From contig JAVJTA010000013.1 in assembly GCA_040219135.1 (NCBI GenBank), positions 248,001 through 312,000 on the forward strand: DNA of 64,000 bases, written 5' to 3'. The notes below the pieces were generated by a model that made no database searches, was not told where the DNA came from, and saw nothing but the letters and a program-made list of their open reading frames with translations. Origin of the DNA: UBA7803 sp040219135. Lineage in GTDB: Bacteria > Pseudomonadota > Gammaproteobacteria > Pseudomonadales > Azotimanducaceae. The position numbers and the translations under genes are program-made. Each line of letters starts with the position of its first letter. Within the stretch, counting starts at the first letter, position 1. Below, one piece after another: positions 18,600 through 25,908 of the stretch.

Positions 18600-19466
18600 A
18601 TGGATTCGAAGTCGCCCGCGGCACAGATCACGTTCGACGTATCGCCCGACAACTTCCAGTCCGGCGTCGTGGAGCGCTCGCGCCAGGTGCCCGTGGTGCT
18701 GCTGTTCTGGGCGCCCGAGGTGCTGCCTTCCGCCGAGATCCGGCGGGATCTGGAGAATCTGGTGAAGGGCTATGGGGGAAAGGTGCTCCTCGGTCTGGTG
18801 GACGTCTCACGGGACCCGACGCTGGCCCAGCACCTGCGTGTGCAGGGGCTGCCGAGCATCCGCGTGGTCCAGGACGGCCAGCTGGTCCACCAGCTCGACG
18901 GTCCGCAGCCGGAGAGTGCGCTGCGCGGGCTGCTGGATCAGCTCACCATGTCATCGGCCGAGCTGCTGCGCGAGGATCTCGCCACGCTGCTCGAGGCCGG
19001 CGAGTTCGATCGAGCTCTGCAGTTCCTGCGCCAGGCCATTCAGGAAGAACCCCAGAATCAGGGCTTCCAGGTGGAACTGGCCGATCTGCTGGCGCGTCAG
19101 GGAGACGTCGAGCAGGCGCGGCGAGTTCTCGACGCGGTTCCGGAAGGCACCGACGAACGGGATCGTCCCCAGGCCCGCATCGAGTTCCTCGAGGAAGCCG
19201 CCGGGCTGCCCGCGGCGGAGGAACTGCAGGCACGGCTGGCCGGCGACGGCGGCGACCTCGAGGCGCGCTACGGCCTGGCGGTGCGGGCCGCCGCGGCCGG
19301 CGACTACCAGCCGGCGCTGGATCAGGCGCTGGCGATTCTGCAGGCGGACCGCACGTTCCGCGACGACCTCGGCCGGCTGACCATGATCCGGGTGTTCAAG
19401 CTGATGGGCAAAGGCTCCGAACTGGCCTCGCAGTATCGGCGCCGGATGTTCAACTTCATGCACTGA
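18600..19466 (+). CDS. CnoX/YbbN-like thioredoxin-fold TPR co-chaperone without cysteines
   Basis: 288 residues: an N-terminal thioredoxin fold (VVLLFWAPEVLPSAE, cis-Pro GLPSIRV) joined to TPR-like helices (about 125-285), the architecture of CnoX/YbbN. The active-site position reads WAPEVLPS, and no cysteine occurs in the whole chain, so it cannot act as a redox enzyme and would be a holdase or adaptor. A TAACAT hexamer at 18558 may be a -10 element. It precedes the FHA/phosphatase/kinase cluster but is separated from it by 123 nt. Confidence 0.8.
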   Translation: MDSKSPAAQITFDVSPDNFQSGVVERSRQVPVVLLFWAPEVLPSAEIRRDLENLVKGYGGKVLLGLVDVSRDPTLAQHLRVQGLPSIRVVQDGQLVHQLDGPQPESALRGLLDQLTMSSAELLREDLATLLEAGEFDRALQFLRQAIQEEPQNQGFQVELADLLARQGDVEQARRVLDAVPEGTDERDRPQARIEFLEEAAGLPAAEELQARLAGDGGDLEARYGLAVRAAAAGDYQPALDQALAILQADRTFRDDLGRLTMIRVFKLMGKGSELASQYRRRMFNFMH

Positions 19467-19589
19467 TCTCCCCGCGCCGGGCGGCTCCGGGCGCGTGCGG
19501 TGCCGGCGGCCGATGTGACCCAGGTCCCGGCCTGGACGCCAACCGTGACCTATGCTTGCTCAATTGATCGGTTTCCGGCGAGTGACGGC

Positions 19590-19922
19590 ATGGACGCGCA
19601 GGAGCGCTCACCACTGATTCTCAACTGGCACGACCGGCGGGCCGTGCTCGACGAACGTCGTGGAACCGTCGCGCTCGGTGCGCTGGAGACCTCCGGGCTG
19701 CAGGTGGCCGGGCCGTTCACGTCCCGCCATCACGCCACCATCGAGCGCCGCAAGCACGACTACGTGCTCGTGGATCACAGCACCAACGGTACCTTCGTGC
19801 AGACGGAGGACGAGCGCGTGGCTTTCGTCCGGCGCGGCGAGGTGCGGCTCTGGGGCGAAGGCTGGATCAGTCTCGGCGATCCGCTGTCCGAGGATTCCGC
19901 CATCCGCTTTCGCCACGGGTAG
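19590..19922 (+). CDS. FHA-domain phosphopeptide-binding protein
   Basis: 110 residues that are little more than one FHA domain. The core FTSRHHATIERRKHDYVLVDHSTNGTFV carries the conserved SRxH, the D-x-STNGT loop and following strand that read phosphothreonine. No membrane segment, so it is cytoplasmic. It is the first gene of a five-gene cluster with a PP2C phosphatase (12 nt downstream) and a Ser/Thr kinase, and is probably an adaptor or substrate for them. Confidence 0.85.
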   Translation: MDAQERSPLILNWHDRRAVLDERRGTVALGALETSGLQVAGPFTSRHHATIERRKHDYVLVDHSTNGTFVQTEDERVAFVRRGEVRLWGEGWISLGDPLSEDSAIRFRHG

Positions 19923-19934
19923 GTGGCTCGAAGC

Positions 19935-20690
19935 ATGCAGAGACTCTGGAACAGCGCGCAGCAGACCCATCGCGGCAAACGCCGGCGCCACAACGAGGAC
20001 GCGGTGCTCAGCCGTTGTTCGGACCGACTCTGGGCGGTGGCGGACGGTATGGGCGGACATCAGGCCGGAGAGGTCGCGAGTCAGGCGATCACGGCGGCGC
20101 TGGCGGGTGTTTCCCTGGTCGGGACCCTGTCCGCGCAGGTGGACGCGGTGGAGGACGCGCTGCTGACGGTCAACGACGAGCTGCGCCTGCACGCCCGTGC
20201 CCAGGGAGCCGCCACCACCATCGGCAGCACCGTGGTCGCGATGCTGACCGACGACGAGACCGGCGTCGTGCTCTGGGCCGGCGACAGCCGCCTCTACCGG
20301 CTGCGCGACGGTCGTCTGGAGCAGATCACCCGGGACCACAACCCGGTGAGCGATCTGCTCGACAGCGGCGCGGTCTCGGAAGAGCAGGCGCTGGCCGCTG
20401 ACACCAACATCATCACCCGTGCGGTCGGCGGACAGCCACGGCTGTTCCTCGACGTGGCGGTATTCGACGTGCGGCCGGAGGACACCTACCTGCTGTGCAG
20501 CGATGGTCTCTACCGGGAGCTGTCCATGCAGACCATGGCCGACCTGCTGGCCGCCGGCTCGCTGTGCGGCGTCGCCGACCAGCTCCTCGAACACTGTCTC
20601 GCGGGGGCGGCGTCGGACAACATATCGCTGGTGCTGGTGCGGCCGCAGACGACCGGCGCCGAAGCCGGCGAGCGCGGGTGGGCGGCATGA
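19935..20690 (+). CDS. PP2C-family Ser/Thr protein phosphatase
   Basis: 251 residues from ATG 19935, with AGGTGG eight bases upstream; an in-frame GTG at 19923 is an alternative. All PP2C metal motifs are present: RRHNEDA, VADGMGGHQAGE, LWAGDSRLYRL, LLCSDGLYREL and SDNISLVLV. It is soluble and should reverse the phosphorylation by the kinase encoded next. Its TGA overlaps the kinase ATG, which favours balanced synthesis of the two enzymes. Confidence 0.9.
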   Translation: MQRLWNSAQQTHRGKRRRHNEDAVLSRCSDRLWAVADGMGGHQAGEVASQAITAALAGVSLVGTLSAQVDAVEDALLTVNDELRLHARAQGAATTIGSTVVAMLTDDETGVVLWAGDSRLYRLRDGRLEQITRDHNPVSDLLDSGAVSEEQALAADTNIITRAVGGQPRLFLDVAVFDVRPEDTYLLCSDGLYRELSMQTMADLLAAGSLCGVADQLLEHCLAGAASDNISLVLVRPQTTGAEAGERGWAA

Positions 20691-23203
20691 AGGCAGCTGC
20701 CGGGGACGTCACGGTTCTGCGCTCGGACCTGAGCCTGTCCGGCAGGCCCGGAGGCGGCGGCGCTACCGCGCCGCGGGTTCTCAAACAGCGCTTCGTGCTC
20801 GATGAAAAGCTCGGCAGCGGCGGCATGGGCACCGTGTTCCGGGCCAAGGACCTGCGCAAGGTCGAGGCCCGCGACCGCAACCCCTACGTGGCGGTAAAGG
20901 TTCTCAACAACGACTTCCGCGAGCACCCCGAAGCGTTCATCGCGCTGCAGCGCGAAGCGGCGAAGTCCCAGGGACTGTCCCACCGCAACATCGTCACGAT
21001 TTACGACTTCGACAAGGACGGCGACGTTCCCTTCATCATCATGGAGCTGCTGGAAGGCCAGGAACTCGCGGAGAAGCTGCGCGCGTTTCCCACCGGCCTG
21101 CCGGAGGACATGTTCTGGCCCATCGTCCGCTGCATGTGCGACGGCCTCGAGCATGCTCACGAAAGCGGCCTGGTGCACGCGGACTTCAAACCCGGCAACG
21201 TCTTCGTGGCGCCCAATCACAGCGCGAAGATCCTCGATTTCGGCATCGCCCGCGCGGTCCAGATCAACCAGGCAACCGGTGGCTTCGGTGACGACTCCGT
21301 GTTCGACCCCACCCGGCTCGCGGCATTGACGCCGGCGTATGCCAGCCCGCAGATGCTCGACGGGGCGGAGGCGGAGGTCCGTGACGATCTGTTCTCCCTG
21401 GGCGTGGTGATCTACCTGATGCTCACCGGCCTGCATCCGTTCGGTCGGGTGCCAGCCAACGAGGCCGCGCGCAATCGCCTGCGGGTGGAACGACCGCGCG
21501 GGCTCAGCCGCCGTCAGTGGCGCGTGCTCGAGCGCTGTCTGGCCTTCGACCGTGACCGGCGCCCGGCGTCGGTGGCTGAGCTCAAGGAGCATCTGTTTCA
21601 GCCTTCGCCGTGGCGCTCGCGGACCGCCGTGGTGGCGGTGCTGGCGGTGCTGGTGACCTTTGCCGTGAGCGGGATCAAGGAAGAGGCGGCGGTGGAGGAG
21701 GCGAAGGTCGAGGTGCGTCAGAGCACCCTGGTCGACGCCCAGCTGGCGCGTCTGGAGACGTTGCTCGCGCAAGCGGAAATCGATGCGGCCTGGGAAGCCA
21801 CGGTGGCGGACGAGGTGGCCGGTCTGCTCAATCTGCGCCAGGCGGGCGATCCCGAGCCGCCGATCGTCGCCCGGGTGCGACAGCGCTACTTCGAATCGGT
21901 GGTCGCCAGCGACGATCCCGGCGAGGCCATGGCCCTGCTGCAGCGCGGCCGCCAGTACGGCCCGATGCCGCGCGCCGAGGCGTACCTGCTGCGTCGTTTC
22001 GCGGCCGATGTCAGTGCGCTGCTCGACAAGCCGACGCTGGACGGCGCCTGGCTCGACGCGCTGGACATGGCGCTGTCGCGGCTGGCGGCCCTGTTCCCGG
22101 GACGCATGGAACTCGAGGCCCTGCGGCTGGAGACGGTGGCCGTGCTCCAGGCCGAACTGGAACGCAGCCTCGCCGGGGACCGGTTCCCGTCCGCGCGTCG
22201 CGCGCTCGCCTACCTGGAAGCCTACAGCTTCACCCCGGAGCTCGTTGATGTGCTGCGCGCGCGGGTGGATCGGGCGGAGCAGCGCTTTCTCGCGCGCCAG
22301 GATCGCCAAGCCCTCGAGGCGGAGCGGGAGCAGTTCCGTGCGCAGCTCGATGGCGCCCTGGCCGGCGCCTGCCTGCGCTTCGATCCGGCCCCGGCGGCCG
22401 CGGTGCTGCAGCGCTGGGTGTCCCGGCGCCCGGCCTTCGATGCCGAGGGACGCCGTCTGGTCGGCGAGCACGTGCTGCGCTGCGTCGCCCAGCTGCAGGC
22501 GCTGGATCGCGAACGGGCCCTGGACCTGAAGACGCGGGCACAGGCCGCCTTCGGCCGGCTGCCCGGGCTCGACGGCCTGCGCGAGGATTCCTGCGCCGCA
22601 GAGTATCTGGTCGGCAGCGGCAGTCAGGGCGGGCGCCGTGGCTCCTGCGCCGATCGCCTCGGGGACCTGGGGCAGGGCCCCCGGCTGGTGGTCGTCCCCA
22701 CCCCCGATCAGCCCGGCAGCTTCGCCATCACCCGCCAGGAAGTCAGCTGGGGTGAGCTCGCCGCGTTCTGCAGGGCAACCGGCCGCTGTGAAGCGAACCC
22801 CGCGGCGGATCAACCGGTCAGCGGAATTCCGGTATCCGTCGCCGAAGACTATGCCGTCTGGCTGAGCGAGCGCAGCGGATTCCACTACCGGCTGCCGACC
22901 TACCGCGAGTGGTTGCAGGCGGCCCGGGGCACCAGCGATCCCAACCGCAACTGTCTGGTGCAGCTCGGCAGCGTGCACCGGGGGCTGGCGCCGGTGGCGG
23001 TGAGCACCGGCGCGCCGAATCCGTATGGTCTGGTGAACGTGCTCGGCAACGTTCAGGAGTGGGTCCTCGACGCTGGCGAACTCAAGGCCGCCGGCGGCGC
23101 CTTCCGTGATCCCATCGCCGAGTGCGCGATCACCACCGTACGCAGCCACCGCGGGTCCGCCGACCCGGCCACCGGGTTCCGCCTGGTGCGGGAGGTTTCG
23201 TGA
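20687..23203 (+). CDS. Membrane Ser/Thr protein kinase with periplasmic FGE-like domain
   Basis: 838 residues. The cytoplasmic kinase domain (35-305) has the Gly loop LGSGGMGTV, Lys71 in VAVK, HADFKPGN (catalytic Asp166; Ala replaces the usual Arg of HRD) and DFG 184-186. A membrane segment at about 313-329 follows. The outside part is a long helical region (330-620) and a C-terminal formylglycine-generating-enzyme-like/C-type-lectin-fold domain (about 665-838: FAITRQEVSWGELAAFC, YRLPTYREWLQAA, GNVQEWVLD, GFRLVREVS). The latter is probably a sensor or binding module. It is coupled by 4-nt overlaps to the phosphatase and the transporter genes. Confidence 0.9.
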   Translation: MKAAAGDVTVLRSDLSLSGRPGGGGATAPRVLKQRFVLDEKLGSGGMGTVFRAKDLRKVEARDRNPYVAVKVLNNDFREHPEAFIALQREAAKSQGLSHRNIVTIYDFDKDGDVPFIIMELLEGQELAEKLRAFPTGLPEDMFWPIVRCMCDGLEHAHESGLVHADFKPGNVFVAPNHSAKILDFGIARAVQINQATGGFGDDSVFDPTRLAALTPAYASPQMLDGAEAEVRDDLFSLGVVIYLMLTGLHPFGRVPANEAARNRLRVERPRGLSRRQWRVLERCLAFDRDRRPASVAELKEHLFQPSPWRSRTAVVAVLAVLVTFAVSGIKEEAAVEEAKVEVRQSTLVDAQLARLETLLAQAEIDAAWEATVADEVAGLLNLRQAGDPEPPIVARVRQRYFESVVASDDPGEAMALLQRGRQYGPMPRAEAYLLRRFAADVSALLDKPTLDGAWLDALDMALSRLAALFPGRMELEALRLETVAVLQAELERSLAGDRFPSARRALAYLEAYSFTPELVDVLRARVDRAEQRFLARQDRQALEAEREQFRAQLDGALAGACLRFDPAPAAAVLQRWVSRRPAFDAEGRRLVGEHVLRCVAQLQALDRERALDLKTRAQAAFGRLPGLDGLREDSCAAEYLVGSGSQGGRRGSCADRLGDLGQGPRLVVVPTPDQPGSFAITRQEVSWGELAAFCRATGRCEANPAADQPVSGIPVSVAEDYAVWLSERSGFHYRLPTYREWLQAARGTSDPNRNCLVQLGSVHRGLAPVAVSTGAPNPYGLVNVLGNVQEWVLDAGELKAAGGAFRDPIAECAITTVRSHRGSADPATGFRLVREVS

Positions 23204-25194
23204 GACTGATGCGCCTGTCACCCGAGTGCGTGCGGCTGCGCCGCATGGCGAAGGCGCACGCCGCCGGTGAGATCTCGGAGTCCGAGTATCGTGAGGCCCG
23301 ACGCGCGGTCATCGACCGTTTTGGCCTGACCGGCGAGGCCGTGGAGGACGACGACACCCGGCCCCGCTGGGGCGACGAGCAGACCCTGCGCAGCCAATCG
23401 CCGCTTGCCGGTCGCTCCGGCGTCATGCTGGAGTCGACGGCCGACGCCGACTCGGCGCCGCGCCGCTGGCTGTGGCTGGCGGCCCTGGCTCTGGTGCTCG
23501 TGGCCGCGCTGCTCGGGTTGCCCCAGGCGCTCGCCGCCGACGCCGCTGGCTTCGACGTGCCGCCGGTGCGCGAACGTTCGCCGGATCCCGCCAGCAGTCC
23601 GCGCCTCGCAGTCGGCGAGGTGCAGGTGCTGTGGGGTGACGCCGGGAGCATGGAGGTTCCGGCGGTGAGTCTGGAAGCCCTGCAATCGCGGGCGGACCAG
23701 AGCCTGGCCCGCGTGCGCGCCCGCAACCTGCCGGGTTCCCACGGGTTCAGCCCGAGCGAGCTCGACGAGGTGGCACGGTTTCTCAGCGTGCTCGAGGTAC
23801 ACGATCCGGACACCGTTCTCGATGCCGCCGACGCCCGGGATCTGAGTGCCCTGATCCGCGATCAGAAAGCCCGGCGCGGGGTCTCGGTAGCGCAACTCGA
23901 AGAGGTGGCCCGGGACGTGCAGGTGGCGCTGCGCGAGCAGGGGCTGTTCCTCGGCGTCGCCTATCTGCCGGCTCAGCGGCTGGACGGTGGGGTGGCGCAG
24001 ATCCGGGTGCTGCCCGGGCGCCTGGGCGACATCGTCGTCGAGGGGGGGCATCCGGGACCGGTCACCGGGACGTTCAGCCCGCTGCTCGGTCAGCCGGTCA
24101 CCCTCACTCAGATTTCCAGCCGTCTGCAGGCGCTCAACGCGCTGCCGGGCTTCAGCGCCCAGGCGTCGTTCGGGCCGGGTGACGCCGTTGGCGAGACCCG
24201 GTTGCGCCTCGACGTCCTGGAGCAGCGATCCTGGAGCGCGGGCGTCACCCTGGACAACCATGGCGACGACGCGACCGGCGACCAGCGCATCGGCGTCAGC
24301 GGCGCCTGGTTGAACCCCCGCGGCGTCGGCGACCGACTCAGCGCCGGGGCACTGCTCACGGTCGATCCGGACAATCAGCGCTACGGCTATCTCGACTACG
24401 ACATGCCCCTGGCGGGCGCCTACCGGGTGTCGGCGCGGCTCGGCAACAACGACTTCAGCGGGGACGGTCTGCGGCCCCTGGACGGCGACGGGCTGTTCGC
24501 CGACGTGCTGGTGCGGCGCAATCTGAGCTACGCCCGGGAGCGCGCCCTGACGCTGATCTTCGGGGCGTCACGGCATGCCCTCGACTGGGATGACGGCATT
24601 TCCCAGCGCGTCACCATGGCCAACGTGGGTCTGGCCGGGCACCGGGTCTGGGACGCGTCGGCGGTCGCCGCCGACGCCGCCGCCAATCTGACCCTGGGGC
24701 ACATCGGCGGCGACCGTTTCGTCGGTCAGGACGACGCGTTCTGGCTGCTCGAGATCGACGGCCAGGCCTGGATGCCGCTCAGCCTGCCGCTGCTCGACGG
24801 CGAGCAGAAGCTGTCCCTGCGGCTTGCCGGACAATGGAGCGACAGTCTGCTTCCGGCGACGCGACGCTTCGCTCTGGGCGGCGCCGAGCGGGCCCGGGCG
24901 TTCGATCGCAGCGCTTTTCTCGGCGATCGCGGCGTGCTGGCCGGCGTCGAGCTGAGGGTGCCGCTCGGGCTCGGTGAACTGCTGCTGTTCGCGGAGTCCG
25001 GCTATGGCGACGGCCGGGCCGAGGACGAACATGCCTGGGCTCTGGTGACGGACCTGGGGCTCGGCTGGAGCGCGGACCTGGCGCCCGGGTTGTCGACCCG
25101 GCTGAGCTGGGCGCAGCCCCTGGCGGCCCGGGGCAGTGGAGGTTTCGACGACGATGGATCGCGCTGGTACTGGTCGCTGCGTTATGCCCACTGA
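23200..25194 (+). CDS. TpsB-type (ShlB/FhaC/HecB) outer-membrane transporter with N-terminal extension
   Basis: 664 residues from GTG 23200, which overlaps the kinase TGA and has GGAGG four bases upstream; ATG 23209 is the alternative. Residues 1-87 are cytoplasmic-looking and charged, with a SHOCT-like helical hairpin (RRMAKAHAAGEISESEYREARR). A hydrophobic segment at 89-112 ends in ALAADA, which could be a late signal peptide. A POTRA-like domain follows (QLEEVARDVQVALREQGLFLGVAYLPAQ), then a beta-barrel ending with an aromatic residue two from the end (RYAH). The family exports partner exoproteins, but none is encoded nearby. Confidence 0.8.
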   Translation: MRLMRLSPECVRLRRMAKAHAAGEISESEYREARRAVIDRFGLTGEAVEDDDTRPRWGDEQTLRSQSPLAGRSGVMLESTADADSAPRRWLWLAALALVLVAALLGLPQALAADAAGFDVPPVRERSPDPASSPRLAVGEVQVLWGDAGSMEVPAVSLEALQSRADQSLARVRARNLPGSHGFSPSELDEVARFLSVLEVHDPDTVLDAADARDLSALIRDQKARRGVSVAQLEEVARDVQVALREQGLFLGVAYLPAQRLDGGVAQIRVLPGRLGDIVVEGGHPGPVTGTFSPLLGQPVTLTQISSRLQALNALPGFSAQASFGPGDAVGETRLRLDVLEQRSWSAGVTLDNHGDDATGDQRIGVSGAWLNPRGVGDRLSAGALLTVDPDNQRYGYLDYDMPLAGAYRVSARLGNNDFSGDGLRPLDGDGLFADVLVRRNLSYARERALTLIFGASRHALDWDDGISQRVTMANVGLAGHRVWDASAVAADAAANLTLGHIGGDRFVGQDDAFWLLEIDGQAWMPLSLPLLDGEQKLSLRLAGQWSDSLLPATRRFALGGAERARAFDRSAFLGDRGVLAGVELRVPLGLGELLLFAESGYGDGRAEDEHAWALVTDLGLGWSADLAPGLSTRLSWAQPLAARGSGGFDDDGSRWYWSLRYAH

Positions 25195-25489
25195 TCGGCA
25201 CTTCGAACCCGGGCGCCCGCGGCGGCGGGCCGCCAACGGGGCGCTGCCCGTACTGCTGCTTGCACTGGTGCCGCTGGTGCCGCTGCGCGCGGCAGAGGCG
25301 CCGCTGCCACCGGTCGAGGCTCAGGCGAGCTTTCAGGTGATACACCCTGACGGGTTGGCCGCCCGCCTGCTCGGGGACCAACCATCACCGGTTCGGGAGC
25401 TCGATCCCGCCATCTTCACCGACCTCTCGCCGGTGACGGCGTCGGATCCCGCCCTGCAGGTGCCGGAGGATCAGCAGGACGACGATTGA
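25184..25489 (+). CDS. Small secreted protein of the kinase/TpsB cluster
   Basis: 101 residues from ATG 25184, overlapping the TpsB gene by 11 nt. A basic N-terminus (RHFEPGRPRRRAAN) and hydrophobic stretch (20-34, ending LRAAEA) indicate export. The mature part is short, acidic at its end (PEDQQDDD) and without recognised domains. Its translational coupling to TpsB suggests it belongs to the same system, perhaps as a cargo, chaperone or regulator; this is inference. Confidence 0.65.
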   Translation: MPTDRHFEPGRPRRRAANGALPVLLLALVPLVPLRAAEAPLPPVEAQASFQVIHPDGLAARLLGDQPSPVRELDPAIFTDLSPVTASDPALQVPEDQQDDD

Positions 25490-25719
25490 GCGCCGCTGAG
25501 TAGAACCGTTGGCCTATGGCGCGGCGCCAGATCTTGTCACCGTCTTGTTACCTCCAGCATGACGCGAGGATTCATGTGAGCGCGCACTAACGGCAGGTCC
25601 GCCGGTCGTTATGCACAGGGCGCGGGTTTTGGTTTCCGTTGGGGTGAATTGCCGGTCATCCTTCACCGCGTCGTTTAGGAAGTTATCGTAAACTTTTGAA
25701 ATATATTGATTTTGTTCTC

Positions 25720-25740
25720 GCTGATCAAAATATGATCAGC
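25720..25740. promoter_or_regulatory. Palindromic operator-like site
   Basis: GCTGATCA and TGATCAGC form a perfect 8-bp inverted repeat with a 5-nt AT spacer inside the AT-rich block. The dimensions suit a dimeric helix-turn-helix regulator. It lies about 170 nt upstream of the glutamine-synthetase-family gene. The regulator is not identified. Confidence 0.5.
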
Positions 25741-25873
25741 GTGCCGCGTGGCCGCCGTCAGGGCCGGTGGCCGTCCTACTCAGAACTTATCCTCAGAGTT
25801 ATCCACAGAAAATCTGGAAAACCTCGGCCCGGCCGGGGCGACGCAGGTGTTTCGGTACGACGAACCGAGCCCG

Positions 25874-25879
25874 CATAAT
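25874..25879 (+). promoter_or_regulatory. Candidate -10 element of the glutamine-synthetase-family gene
   Basis: CATAAT matches five of six -10 positions and lies 29 nt before the ATG at 25909, whose ribosome site GAGGA is at 25897-25901. The -35 region at the right distance (TTCGGT) is poor, so activation by a regulator would be expected. Confidence 0.35.
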
Positions 25880-25908
25880 TCCGGCTCCCGGGATTCGAGG
25901 ATTCGACC

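Larger units (their letters stand above)
25490..25908. other. 419-nt intergenic region with DnaA-box-like motifs and AT-rich centre
   Basis: No coding frame is supported here. An unusually AT-rich block lies at about 25680-25740. Three same-strand 9-mers resemble DnaA boxes: TTATGCACA at 25609-25617, TTATCCTCA at 25787-25795 and a perfect TTATCCACA at 25799-25807. An 8-bp palindrome lies at 25720-25740. It could be a complex promoter for the downstream amine/glutamine genes or a DnaA-binding locus. Confidence 0.5.

Noticed and set aside
20510..23221. 903-codon minus-strand frame across the kinase gene
   Set aside because: Its product is repetitive (RQ, GH, LRP-rich) with no domain, while the plus-strand frame carries all kinase and FGE motifs and overlaps its neighbours by 4 nt.
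25609..25807. Chromosomal replication origin (oriC)
   Set aside because: Only one of three 9-mers is a perfect DnaA box, the flanking genes are not the dnaA/dnaN/gidA/rpmH set, and GC skew cannot be assessed from this window. Kept only as an observation.
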